A stretch of 43,748 nucleotides of DNA, taken from positions 1 to 43,748 of the forward strand of contig NZ_JAAMPT010000193.1 of assembly GCF_012911605.1 (NCBI RefSeq), written 5' to 3'. The translations under genes were made by a program, and so were the position numbers. Under the pieces are notes generated by a model that was not told the DNA's origin, did no database searches, and saw only the letters and a list, made by a program, of their open reading frames with translations. This DNA is from Flavobacterium solisilvae (GTDB lineage Bacteria; Bacteroidota; Bacteroidia; Flavobacteriales; Flavobacteriaceae). Within the stretch, counting starts at the first letter, position 1, and every line of letters begins with the position of its first letter. This document shows positions 8,531 to 18,326 of this stretch, piece by piece.

Positions 8531-10429
8531 TTATTTCTTTTTATTCAATTTCTTTTGTTCTTCGGCTTGTTCCATCATTTCTCTCATTTTCTTTTGGAAC
8601 TTGCTTTCGGTTTTTGGTTTGGTTTTATTCTCTTGAATTTGAGCGTGAATTTTGTCGCTATCAATAAAATACTTTTTAATAACCAACATAATTCCGATAG
8701 TAATTAAGTTGGAAATAAAGTTATACAAACTTAATCCTGAACCATAATTATTGAAGAACAACAACATCATGATTGGCGAAAGATAAATCATAATTTTCAT
8801 GATTTTACCCATATCAGGCATTCCTTCTTGTGGCGGTTGTGCCATCGCTTGATCGCCTGAAGTCATTTTCATATAGAAGAAAATTGCGATTGCTGCCAAA
8901 ATTGGAAACAAACTCACGTGATCGCCATAAACTGGAATTCGGAATGGTAGTTTGAAAATTTCGTCAAAAGATGATAAATCGTCTGCCCAAAGGAAACTTT
9001 TTTGTCTTAGCTCAATTGCCGATGGAAAAAACTGAAACGATGCATACATAAATGGAATTTGTATCAAAGCAGGAATACATCCAGCCATTGGATTAACTCC
9101 AGCTTTGTTGTACAACTTCATGGTTTCCTGTTGTTTTTTCATTGGATCTTTACCAAATTTTTCATTCAACTCCATAATTTCAGGACGAAGAACTTTCATT
9201 TTAGCTTGAGACAAAAATGATTTAAAAGTAATTGGCGACATTGCAATTTTTATCAAAATCGTAAAAATGATAATCGCAATTCCTAATCCCATAAACGTGC
9301 TCAAGAAACCAAATAACGGCACAAAAATGAATTTGTTTATCCAACCGAAAATTCCCCAACCTAGTGGAATAATTTCGTCAAGGTTTCTTTCGTAATTATC
9401 TAAAATCTTATAATCTGCTGGACCAACATACCAATTCATTTTATAATCCAATTCGCCATTTGCAAACGCTAAAGCCGATGAAGTCTTGAATTCTTTGGTA
9501 AATGTAGTATCAACATCTTCATCATTTACTAAATCGTGTGAACGCAATGCTGCTTTTTCAAACGGAGTTTTTGTCAATAAAATCGAAGTAAAAAAATGTT
9601 GTTTATAAGCGATATAGGTTACTTTTTCTGGTGTTTCTTCTTTGTCTTTTCCTTGACCTACATAATCGTCTTTTCCGTCTTCATATTCAAATACAATTTC
9701 GGCATAACGATTTTCATAAGTAATACTTTTTTCGTTTCTGTACGCTTTTAAATCCCAGTTGAAATCTACTGGTTTTCCTGTATTCAAAACGGTGCTCAAT
9801 CCTTGAGAACGAACGTCAAAATCAAGCATATAATCATTTGGTTTTAGAACATATTTGTATTCTAAAAACGAATTTTCGCTAGCTTTCAATTTCATCGAAA
9901 GAATTTGATTTCCGTCAACTTTAGTCAATTCTGGCGTAAAGAATAAGTCTTTTGTATTTAAAACTCGGTTGTCTTTTGTTTGCAACTGAAGATTAAAACT
10001 GGCATTATTATTTTTGATTAATTCTACTAATTGACCTGAATTTTTATCGAATTTTTTGTAGTTTTTCAACGTTGCTTCGGCGATATAACCACCTTTATTA
10101 GCGATTTTTAACACCAAAAATTCATTTTCAAGGGTTGTAAAATCTTCTTTAGCCGATGGTAAAGTAGCCGAATAAGCAAATGAACCCAAACTTCCTTGAA
10201 GCTTTTGTAGTTTTACAGTATCGTTTACCGTAGTATCTTTTAGGGTTTCAACAACTTGTTTTACTTCTTGTTGTTTTGCTTTTTGCTGTTTTTCAAGTTT
10301 TTCTTTTTTGGCTTTTTCTTGTTGTTCTTTCAGATTGGATTCTTGATTATTGTACATCATCCATAGGATAATACCAAAAATCAGTGCGAAACCGATAACC
10401 GAATTAAAGTCAAATTTCTTTTTTTCCAT
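8531..10429 (-). CDS. yidC: Membrane protein insertase YidC
   Basis: A 632-residue YidC/Oxa1 insertase of the inner membrane. An N-terminal transmembrane helix (VIGFALIFGIILWMMY) and a Lys/Glu-rich linker lead into the large periplasmic domain. The conserved insertase core follows from about residue 355, with FGFLSTFMGLGIAIIIFTI, then PITFKSFLSQAKM, NPMAGCIPALIQIPFMYA and several more helices. The end is a basic cytoplasmic tail (KKLNKKK), as expected for ribosome contact. The length is normal for Bacteroidota. It lies 77 bp downstream of pyrG on the same strand and is closed by the 8472-8507 stem-loop. Confidence 0.96.
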   Translation of the reverse strand: MEKKKFDFNSVIGFALIFGIILWMMYNNQESNLKEQQEKAKKEKLEKQQKAKQQEVKQVVETLKDTTVNDTVKLQKLQGSLGSFAYSATLPSAKEDFTTLENEFLVLKIANKGGYIAEATLKNYKKFDKNSGQLVELIKNNNASFNLQLQTKDNRVLNTKDLFFTPELTKVDGNQILSMKLKASENSFLEYKYVLKPNDYMLDFDVRSQGLSTVLNTGKPVDFNWDLKAYRNEKSITYENRYAEIVFEYEDGKDDYVGQGKDKEETPEKVTYIAYKQHFFTSILLTKTPFEKAALRSHDLVNDEDVDTTFTKEFKTSSALAFANGELDYKMNWYVGPADYKILDNYERNLDEIIPLGWGIFGWINKFIFVPLFGFLSTFMGLGIAIIIFTILIKIAMSPITFKSFLSQAKMKVLRPEIMELNEKFGKDPMKKQQETMKLYNKAGVNPMAGCIPALIQIPFMYASFQFFPSAIELRQKSFLWADDLSSFDEIFKLPFRIPVYGDHVSLFPILAAIAIFFYMKMTSGDQAMAQPPQEGMPDMGKIMKIMIYLSPIMMLLFFNNYGSGLSLYNFISNLITIGIMLVIKKYFIDSDKIHAQIQENKTKPKTESKFQKKMREMMEQAEEQKKLNKKK

Positions 10430-10506
10430 AATAATGCTGTCCCAAATTGTCGGGATCCAGTGTTTTTAATTTGTCATAAGAAGTAACAACCGACGAATTG
10501 TTACAC

Positions 10507-12120
<1,614 letters not shown>

Positions 12121-12239
12121 TTAGTTGTGTGTTGTGTTGTTGTAAAAATCGGGGCAAAAATAAGAATTTAAAATGGATTATTAGACGATTAGATTATCGG
12201 ATTATCAGAAAAAATCTGAAAATCTTTTAATCTAAAAAT

Positions 12240-12476
12240 CTAGTATTCTTTCTTAGGATATTGCTTTTTGATGTTACGAATCAAATCTTCCAAACCGTTT
12301 AATTTAAGTTCATAAACGAGTTTAAGTTGTTCGCCAAGTTGTCCTTTTGGAAGTCGATTGTTGTGCAACCAAACCAAATAATATTCGGGTAAATCGATGA
12401 GATATTTGCCTTCATATTTGCCATAAGGCATTTTGGTATGTGCCAATTTGATGAGTAATTTTTGTTGGTCGTCCAT
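12240..12476 (-). CDS. DUF3820 family small protein
   Basis: A 78-residue protein with the MPYGKYEGKYLIDLPEYYLVWL pattern of DUF3820, a short conserved protein of unknown function in Bacteroidota and Gammaproteobacteria. It is the last gene of the series guaA, LysM protein, OsmC, DUF3820, 64 bp after the OsmC gene. An overlapping frame from 12550 has no family features and was not chosen. Confidence 0.8.
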   Translation of the reverse strand: MDDQQKLLIKLAHTKMPYGKYEGKYLIDLPEYYLVWLHNNRLPKGQLGEQLKLVYELKLNGLEDLIRNIKKQYPKKEY

Positions 12477-12540
12477 TTTTTTTTAGAGAATAGAATAAAG
12501 AAGAAATAAAATAGACTTTTACTATTTTGAAAATTTACTC

Positions 12541-12945
12541 TTACCTCCAATTAAAAGTTACTTCTTTTTCGATATCTGGATGTAAGCTCAACAAAACTGG
12601 ACACGTCATTGCTGCTCGTTCGAGAATAGTTTTATTTTTATCAGAAGTAGCGATTGACATATTTAAAACAACTACAATTTTTGCAATTTTTCTAGGTTCG
12701 GCTTGCATGATTTTAGTTACTTCAAGCGTAGAATCTTTTAATTCTAAATCTAAATCTCTTGTTTTTATCGCCATGATAGAAACCATACAACTTCCTAAAG
12801 CGGTTGCAACCAAATCAGTTGGCGAAAATGCTTCACCTTTTCCGTGATTATCGGTTGGTGCATCGGTTAGAATTTCTGTTCCTGATTGCAAGTGAATACA
12901 AGTCGTTCTTAATTCGCCTTGATACGTTATTTTAGATGTTGCCAT
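12541..12945 (-). CDS. OsmC/Ohr family protein
   Basis: A 134-residue OsmC-like protein. Members reduce organic hydroperoxides with a pair of cysteines. Here the conserved helix DLVATALGSCMVSIMAI carries the first Cys and MTCPVLLSLHPDI the second (TCPV), so the peroxidatic pair is present. The start overlaps the stop of the upstream LysM gene by one base (TAATG), which points to coupled translation. Confidence 0.92.
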   Translation of the reverse strand: MATSKITYQGELRTTCIHLQSGTEILTDAPTDNHGKGEAFSPTDLVATALGSCMVSIMAIKTRDLDLELKDSTLEVTKIMQAEPRKIAKIVVVLNMSIATSDKNKTILERAAMTCPVLLSLHPDIEKEVTFNWR

Positions 12946-14996
12946 TATTTTGCTTCTGTAATTGATAAATCGGCTTCGTATTGAAGAATGTAAACTCCTT
13001 TATTACTGTAACCGCCGTTTTCATTTAGTGAATAGTCAAATTTACTTTCTATTTGCTCTGTTGCCGAACCCTGAACAGTTTCTTCAAACGACTTATCTTG
13101 AGACAAACGAAGTAACGTATCAAAAGTCACATCAAATCCACGAATAGCATATTGATTTGGTACTATTTTATTGATTTTCTTGTAGTTATTTTCAAAATAA
13201 ATAGCTTCCAGAGTTTCATTTGACTTTGAAATTGATGGATACAACATATTCAATTTTGTCAATTTAGCCAATGGAATTTCCTCAAAATCAAGGGTTTCAT
13301 TTTGTTCCAAAACAACCATTTGAACTTGATAATTTCGTTGCGCATTAACCATAGATGTTGTAGAAGACAAAATCATTCCTGTTTTTTCGGAAGCTACAAT
13401 TATATAATTCATTTTGTTTTTATCCAATTTCACCAACAAACTATCCGAAACCAAAGTTCCTTTATCAGACAAACCGACAATTTTCACATCTCTTTGTTGG
13501 TCTTTTAGATAATTTATAATGCTACCTTTTTTAGCATCAACAACCGCAACAATATTTCCATTTTTAGATCGCATGAAGTCAAAAATTGAAGATTTCATTT
13601 GTTCAGCCGTTGGCGTAGATTGGTATAAATTCTTATAACCTTTTCCACTTTCTTTGGACAATGGAGAAATCACTGGCGTATTATAACCTTCAAGCATTTC
13701 GGCCACTTTTTCAACATTGGTTTGATAAAATGGTCCGATAATCGCATCTACATTTGTTAAATTATTTTGCTGAATTACCGAAGCTGCAGCTGATGAATTT
13801 TTAGTTTCTTGCGAGTCAAAAATGCTTACGTCAACATTTAGCCCAAGAACTTTTGCCGAATCAATCGCCATTAAAGCACCCGAATAAAAATCCAAAGTCA
13901 TGTTTAAAAATTTATCTTTTTTCAAACGCGCTTGAGTTGAATTTACCGTATCACTTTCAATTTTTGAAATATTAAACGGCAACAACAATACGAGTTGTTT
14001 CTTTTTATCTGACTTTATTGAAGTAGATAAATTGGACTGAGTTTTATTGATAACTGGCTTAACTTCTGATTTTTCTTTCATTGGAACACGAAGAATCATT
14101 CCCAACTTCACTCCTTTTTTCAATTCAGGATTTAAACTGATTAATTCTTCTTCAGAAATAGCAAAATCCTTTGAAATACTATACAATGTTTCTTGTTGAC
14201 GAACGACATATTCTTGCAAGTATTTTTTAGTAGAAACCGTTTCTTTTATTGGTTCTGATTTTGATTTTGCAACCGAAGAAACATCTTCAGAAATTGTTCT
14301 TTCTCCCGAAATTAAGAGCTTTGTTCCGACTTGCAATCCAGAAACAATTTGAGGATTTAATTTTTCTAAATTCTCAATGGTTATTCCATATTTTTTTGAA
14401 ATTCCAAACTTCGTTTCTTTGGCTTCAACGGTGTGATAAATAGTTTTTGAAGACGATGTTGGTTTTGCAACCACAGCTTTTACTTCTTCTTTTACGACTG
14501 TTTTTGCAACTTCTGTTGGCTTAACAACTGGTTTTTCAACTGGTGGTTTTTGATACGTATCTTGTGTAAAAACATCTCCTGCTGGAATTACTACGTTTTG
14601 ACCAATTTTTAAACCATCTTTTAGCAATTCGGCATTAGCATTTTTTATTGCATCAACCGAAACATTATATTGTCTTGACAAGCTAAACAACGTTTCTTTT
14701 GGTTGTACCAAATGTGTAGTTTTTTTAGAAGAAACAACTGCTTGTTTTTGGGCAGCAGTTGTTGTTCCTATACTTGATGGTGGAATCAACAAAACGGCAT
14801 CGAGTTTAATTCCGTTTTGAGAATCGGGATTTAATTTAAAAATATCGTAAGGTGTAACACTGTATTTTTGGGCAATAATATTTACTGTTTCGCCTTTAAC
14901 AACAGTATGTTTGATATATTTTTCCTGTTTGGTCGCCGTAGTTACCGAAACACTTAACATTGTAAAAAGCAATGAAAAAAATATTCTTCTTTTCAT
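12945..14996 (-). CDS. Secreted LysM protein with periplasmic-receptor-like domain
   Basis: About 683 residues from the ATG at 14996, chosen because MKRRIFFSLLFTMLSVSVTT is then a signal peptide; the frame runs up to 15020. Four LysM peptidoglycan-binding modules follow: KHTVVKGETVNIIAQKY, HLVQPKETLFSLSRQY, YHTVEAKETKFGISKKY and YVVRQQETLYSISKDF. The second half (from about KKQLVLLLPFNISK) resembles a type-I periplasmic binding fold of the branched-chain amino-acid receptor kind, with DAIIGPFYQTNV, TPVISPLSKES and a long C-terminal lobe. A wall-bound sensor or scaffold is plausible, but no ligand can be named. It lies 183 bp after guaA and overlaps the OsmC start. Confidence 0.85.
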   Translation of the reverse strand: MKRRIFFSLLFTMLSVSVTTATKQEKYIKHTVVKGETVNIIAQKYSVTPYDIFKLNPDSQNGIKLDAVLLIPPSSIGTTTAAQKQAVVSSKKTTHLVQPKETLFSLSRQYNVSVDAIKNANAELLKDGLKIGQNVVIPAGDVFTQDTYQKPPVEKPVVKPTEVAKTVVKEEVKAVVAKPTSSSKTIYHTVEAKETKFGISKKYGITIENLEKLNPQIVSGLQVGTKLLISGERTISEDVSSVAKSKSEPIKETVSTKKYLQEYVVRQQETLYSISKDFAISEEELISLNPELKKGVKLGMILRVPMKEKSEVKPVINKTQSNLSTSIKSDKKKQLVLLLPFNISKIESDTVNSTQARLKKDKFLNMTLDFYSGALMAIDSAKVLGLNVDVSIFDSQETKNSSAAASVIQQNNLTNVDAIIGPFYQTNVEKVAEMLEGYNTPVISPLSKESGKGYKNLYQSTPTAEQMKSSIFDFMRSKNGNIVAVVDAKKGSIINYLKDQQRDVKIVGLSDKGTLVSDSLLVKLDKNKMNYIIVASEKTGMILSSTTSMVNAQRNYQVQMVVLEQNETLDFEEIPLAKLTKLNMLYPSISKSNETLEAIYFENNYKKINKIVPNQYAIRGFDVTFDTLLRLSQDKSFEETVQGSATEQIESKFDYSLNENGGYSNKGVYILQYEADLSITEAK

Positions 14997-15179
14997 GAAA
15001 TTGAAATTTAGAATTAGCATTCTATTGTTATTTTGAGTTAAATTTAATTTATTTTTTGAAAAGCATCAATCAATATCATCAATAAAATACCAATTGGTCA
15101 TTCAAAAGTAAGAATTTAAACCATAAAACTTACCAAATTTTACTAATTTATTCCAATACCAAAATCTGTTCCAAAAATT

Positions 15180-16709
15180 TTATTCCCATTCAATAGTTGC
15201 AGGCGGTTTTGAGCTGATATCATAAACCACTCGATTTACACCTTTCACTTTATTGATAATCTCGTTGGAAATTTTCATTAAGAAATCATACGGTAAATGA
15301 ACCCAATCTGCCGTCATTCCATCGGTAGATTCAACAGCGCGAAGTGCTACCACTTTCTCATAAGTTCGTTCATCGCCCATAACTCCAACACTATTCACAG
15401 GTAAAAGAATTGCTCCAGCTTGCCAAACTTTGTCATACAAACCGTGTTCTTTTAATCCGTTGATGAAAACAGCGTCAACATCTTGTAGAATTCTAACTTT
15501 TTCTGGCGTAATTGCTCCCAAAATTCTAATGGATAATCCTGGTCCAGGAAATGGATGTCTGCCCAAAAGTTCAGCATCAATTCCTAACGTTTTACCAACG
15601 CGACGAACCTCATCTTTGAAAAGCATTCGCAAAGGTTCAACGATTTGTAGTTTCATATAATCAGGTAAACCGCCAACATTGTGATGCGATTTTATGGTAG
15701 CGCTTGGTCCTTTTACCGAAACCGATTCGATTACATCAGGATAAATTGTTCCTTGAGCTAACCATTTTACATCTTCAATTTGATGCGCTTCGTCGTCAAA
15801 AACTTCAATAAAAACGCGTCCGATAGCTTTTCGTTTTGCTTCAGGTTCTTCAACACCATCAAGAGCTGAGAGAAAACGTTCAGAAGCATCAACTCCTTTT
15901 ACATTCAATCCCATTCCTTTATATTGGTTTAACACATTTTCGAATTCATTTTTACGTAGCAAACCATTATTTACAAAAATGCAATACAGATTTTTACCGA
16001 TTGCTTTGTTCAATAAAACAGCGGCAACTGTAGAATCTACTCCACCAGAAAGTCCAAGAACAACTTTGTCATTCCCAACTTTTTCTTGAAGTTCTTTTAC
16101 ACAATCTTCTACAAAAGCATTTGGTGTAAAGGATTGTTCCACTTTGGCAATTTTGACCAAAAAGTTTTCTAAAATTTGTTTTCCATCAACTGAATGATAC
16201 ACTTCAGGATGAAACTGAATAGCATAAGTTGTTTCGCCTTCAATTCGATAAGCTGCATTTTCTACATCTTTTGTGCTTGCTAGACGAATTCCATTAGTTG
16301 GTAAAGATTTAATAGTATCACTATGACTCATCCAAACTTGACTATTTAAAGCCACATCAGCAAGAAAATCTTCTTCCGGTTTGATATACGATAAATTTGC
16401 TCTTCCATATTCTCTAATATTGGAAGCGGCAACTTCACCACCTGAAAAATGAGCTAAATATTGCGCACCATAACAAACGGCAAGCAAAGGAATTTTACCT
16501 CTAATTTCAGATAAATCAATTTGCAAAGCATCTTCCGAGCGAACAGAATAAGGACTTCCGCCAAGAATAATCGCTTTGTAAGCTGATAAATCAGTTGGAT
16601 AATTGTTGTAAGGATAAATTTCGCAGAATATATTTAATTCGCGAACGCGGCGAGCAATAAGTTGTGTGTATTGCGAGCCAAAATCTAAAATAAGTACGTT
16701 GTGTTGCAT
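15180..16709 (-). CDS. guaA: GMP synthase (glutamine-hydrolysing)
   Basis: A 509-residue enzyme making GMP from XMP. The glutaminase domain has [17 protein letters not shown], the nucleophile Cys in [13 protein letters not shown], and HPEVYHS. The PP-loop [16 protein letters not shown] binds ATP, and the C-terminal dimerisation domain ends in [13 protein letters not shown]. The ATG at 16709 is preferred to the in-frame TTG at 16715. This start lies inside the left copy of the 18-bp repeat flanking the mobile element. The coding sequence is complete, but everything upstream of 16717 is element DNA, so the native promoter region is now about 11.3 kb away at 28058. A substitute -7 box, TAACTTTG on the minus strand (16826-16833), lies about 115 bp upstream of the start. 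Confidence 0.97.
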   Translation of the reverse strand: MQHNVLILDFGSQYTQLIARRVRELNIFCEIYPYNNYPTDLSAYKAIILGGSPYSVRSEDALQIDLSEIRGKIPLLAVCYGAQYLAHFSGGEVAASNIREYGRANLSYIKPEEDFLADVALNSQVWMSHSDTIKSLPTNGIRLASTKDVENAAYRIEGETTYAIQFHPEVYHSVDGKQILENFLVKIAKVEQSFTPNAFVEDCVKELQEKVGNDKVVLGLSGGVDSTVAAVLLNKAIGKNLYCIFVNNGLLRKNEFENVLNQYKGMGLNVKGVDASERFLSALDGVEEPEAKRKAIGRVFIEVFDDEAHQIEDVKWLAQGTIYPDVIESVSVKGPSATIKSHHNVGGLPDYMKLQIVEPLRMLFKDEVRRVGKTLGIDAELLGRHPFPGPGLSIRILGAITPEKVRILQDVDAVFINGLKEHGLYDKVWQAGAILLPVNSVGVMGDERTYEKVVALRAVESTDGMTADWVHLPYDFLMKISNEIINKVKGVNRVVYDISSKPPATIEWE

Positions 16710-16717
16710 GCGCAAAA
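16700..16717. repeat. Left attachment-site repeat, at the guaA start
   Basis: TGTGTTGCATGCGCAAAA occurs here and again at 28040-28057; the bases on either side differ. It covers the guaA start codon and the next two codons. The centre TTGC-ATGC-GCAA has inverted half-sites, as core-type integrase sites often do. Confidence 0.9.
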
Positions 16718-16771
16718 TTGCAATTTAATTGTAATTCGTTGTTGTTTAGTTAGTTGCCTTCTCAATTTCAG

Positions 16772-16795
16772 AAAGTGGGAACAAAAGTGGGAACA
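16772..16795. repeat. Tandem 12-bp repeats near left end (putative integrase arm sites)
   Basis: AAAGTGGGAACA occurs twice back to back (16772-16783 and 16784-16795), about 55 bp inside the left attachment repeat. Its AAAGTGGG core also appears in the palindrome near the right end (27928-27954), which fits arm-type binding sites of the integrase. Confidence 0.6.
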
Positions 16796-16825
16796 ATCTA
16801 TTTCACCTATTTGAAAAAGAAAGCG

Positions 16826-16833
16826 CAAAGTTA
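16826..16833 (-). promoter_or_regulatory. Candidate substitute -7 box for guaA
   Basis: On the minus strand the sequence reads TAACTTTG, a perfect TANNTTTG. No well-spaced -33 box is visible, so this is a weak candidate for the promoter that now drives guaA from inside the element. Confidence 0.3.
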
Positions 16834-17036
16834 GTAAAAATAAAGCAATGAATTTGCCTTTCTTTTAACATAATCCCTCCCCTTTAATGATAGGGATTCA
16901 GCTACCTTTTGTGGATGATTGTATATACATAAGCGTCAAAACATCTATAAAAAATCCTTCTTTTATAAAAACGCAAAACTGCTTTAAATATATAATTCAA
17001 GGTCGATCCGAATCGATCTAAAAAAAGAGTTATGAT
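16834..17036. other. Non-coding left end of the element
   Basis: No gene is supported between guaA and 17037. Besides the arm-like repeats and the -7 candidate, there is a small inverted repeat at 17000-17019 (AGGTCGATCCGAATCGATCT) just before the first small ORF. It may be an operator or part of the recombination region. Confidence 0.4.
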
Positions 17037-17270
17037 ATGAAAAAAAAGAAATACCTGCATACCAATTTCATTAATTTTCTGGTGGAGAAATACAACAAGA
17101 AAATCCAAGATGAAGAAATCGATTTGCCAGAAGACGAAGTAAATAAGGATGAAGAAACAAATAATGATGAAAATGAAGATGATGAACCAATTGAAGACCT
17201 CATCGCTGAATATAGGGACTTGTATAAAAAATTTGAGGATAAGAAGTATGATGCGATTTTTAAAAGATGA
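17037..17270 (+). CDS. Small acidic hypothetical protein
   Basis: A 77-residue ORF with a basic start (MKKKKYLHTNFINFLVEKYNKK), a very acidic middle (Glu/Asp-rich, about residues 24-52) and a charged helical end (IAEYRDLYKKFEDKKYDAIFKR). No family is recognised. It overlaps the next ORF by 23 bases, and three such ORFs follow in a row, which supports a real small operon at the element's left end. Confidence 0.5.
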   Translation: MKKKKYLHTNFINFLVEKYNKKIQDEEIDLPEDEVNKDEETNNDENEDDEPIEDLIAEYRDLYKKFEDKKYDAIFKR

Positions 17271-17454
17271 TAAAGTTCTTTATGATATTGAAACAATGCG
17301 TAAAATCTTAAATGTCCCAAAAGCGAAGTTGCAACGAGAGTTAAAAAAACATAATATTGAAATCACACGATATAAAAACTTGTTCCTCTATCCCGAAATG
17401 ACATTGTTTATTTTAATGGAACAAATTGTTATTGAAAAAATAAACAAACCCTAA
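17248..17454 (+). CDS. Small putative DNA-binding protein
   Basis: A 68-residue product from tandem ATGs at 17248/17251. It overlaps the previous gene and ends one base before the next start. The sequence YDIETMRKILNVPKAKLQRELKKHN has the spacing of a helix-turn-helix, and the following ITRYKNLFLYPE resembles the wing of MerR/excisionase-type proteins. In an integrative element an excisionase-like or regulatory role is possible, but this is inference; no clear family match was recognised. Confidence 0.5.
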   Translation: MMRFLKDDKVLYDIETMRKILNVPKAKLQRELKKHNIEITRYKNLFLYPEMTLFILMEQIVIEKINKP

Positions 17455-17607
17455 ATGATCGACTATAAAATTATCAGGAAGTTAACGGAGAATATAAACA
17501 AGAACAGGGCAAAATTAGCAGAAGAAACAGATTTTAAGAAAAAGCAAAGATTAAGATATAAAATTGAGATCGACGGATTAAAGATAAAGATTGAGCAACT
17601 GAATTAG
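17455..17607 (+). CDS. Very small basic hypothetical protein
   Basis: A 50-residue ORF whose ATG directly follows the TAA of the preceding gene. The product starts MIDYKIIRKL and ends IKIEQLN; it is Lys-rich and predicted to be one or two long helices. The exact juxtaposition suggests coupled translation. Function unknown. Confidence 0.45.
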   Translation: MIDYKIIRKLTENINKNRAKLAEETDFKKKQRLRYKIEIDGLKIKIEQLN

Positions 17608-17631
17608 TACAAACATAAAATTTTTATAGAA

Positions 17632-17930
17632 TGGCGGGTAATTATACGCTGGGTTCTATATCATAACGCACTACCAGGGGATTTATACAAAGTGCAACCA
17701 TAGTAGAAGGAAAGAAGTGGTAAGTATAACGGTGCGTCTTAAAGCATTGACAGTAGCTTTCCCAAACATGCGTCAAAGACGACAGCATGTTAAGTTATAC
17801 CCGATACGCTGTTCAGCTATTACGAGGTGGATACTTTGCTAACAACTTGGAGCGATCCTTGTTGGGATAATAGTATCTAAGTTTCCCCTCAATCTGCTCA
17901 GACACCCAGCCCCCACCACAATCTTAAATG
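17632..17930. ncRNA. Candidate structured non-coding RNA
   Basis: About 300 nt have no ORF and are GC-richer (roughly 40-60% by 60-base count) than the AT-rich surroundings. Many complementary segments nest: GCACT 17668-17672 with AGTGC 17691-17695; GTATAAC 17724-17730 with GTTATAC 17794-17800, enclosing AAAGC/GCTTT (17741-17745, 17756-17760) and AACATGC/GCATGTT (17765-17771, 17785-17791); then GAGG..GATACT (17824-17835) with AGTATC..CCTC (17872-17890), enclosing AACAA/TTGTT. ACGCAC (17666-17671) and GTGCGT (17732-17737) could form a pseudoknot. No reverse transcriptase, IscB/TnpB or Cas gene is adjacent, and no known RNA family was recognised. The strand is uncertain. Confidence 0.55.
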
Positions 17931-17951
17931 ATCTGATCGTGAATTTGAAGA

Positions 17952-18188
17952 TTATTTTATCTTTTCAAAGACAAACATTGACGACACTTCTACACCTAAC
18001 CCTTCAGCTAATGATTTAATTGTGCAAATTGTTGGATTGACTACTCCCCTTTCTATTCTCGTTATTTGAGGCAATGAAACCTCAGCAAGATTAGCAAGTT
18101 CTTCTTGTGAAAATCCTTTCTGCTCTCTTAGTCTTTTTAAATTCTTACCAAATTCGATTAAGTATTCTTTGTCTTTTGTGTATATCAA
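17952..18188 (-). CDS. XRE-family transcriptional repressor
   Basis: A 78-residue Cro/C1-type helix-turn-helix protein: FGKNLKRLREQKGFSQEELA, then ANLAEVSLPQITRIERG and NPTICTIKSLAEGLGVEVSSMF. It reads away from the lipoprotein gene, with two palindromes between them (18224-18260). Autoregulation and control of the divergent lipoprotein gene are therefore likely. Confidence 0.9.
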   Translation of the reverse strand: MIYTKDKEYLIEFGKNLKRLREQKGFSQEELANLAEVSLPQITRIERGVVNPTICTIKSLAEGLGVEVSSMFVFEKIK

Positions 18189-18223
18189 TGCGTTACAAAC
18201 TAAATTTAGTCTGTAAAATTCCG

Positions 18224-18260
18224 CTAATCATCAATGATTTATCTAATCATGTATGATTAG
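18224..18260. promoter_or_regulatory. Paired palindromic operators
   Basis: CTAATCAT-GT-ATGATTAG (18243-18260) is a perfect palindrome. CTAATCAT-CA-ATGATTTA (18224-18241) is a near copy, 19 bp centre to centre. They lie between the divergent XRE and lipoprotein genes, just upstream of the latter's -7 box, where a repressor would act. Confidence 0.7.
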
Positions 18261-18275
18261 ACAAGAATTTATCCT

Positions 18276-18283
18276 TATATTTG
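18276..18283 (+). promoter_or_regulatory. -7 box of the lipoprotein gene
   Basis: TATATTTG matches TANNTTTG about 44 bp before the ATG at 18327. The -33 region would fall in or beside the right-hand palindrome. Confidence 0.5.
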
Positions 18284-18326
18284 TTAAAATTTTAAATATC
18301 AACTAATAACTCAAAAAAGGACAGAC

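Noticed and set aside
12180..12239. Possible terminator or repeat after DUF3820
   Set aside because: The segment has short ATTATC and AATCT repeats and only a 5-bp stem (TCAGA/TCTGA), too weak to call.
17632..17930. tmRNA, RNase P RNA or a retron msr-msd
   Set aside because: There is no tRNA-like end, no RNase P core sequence and no reverse transcriptase nearby, so only 'structured RNA candidate' is claimed.
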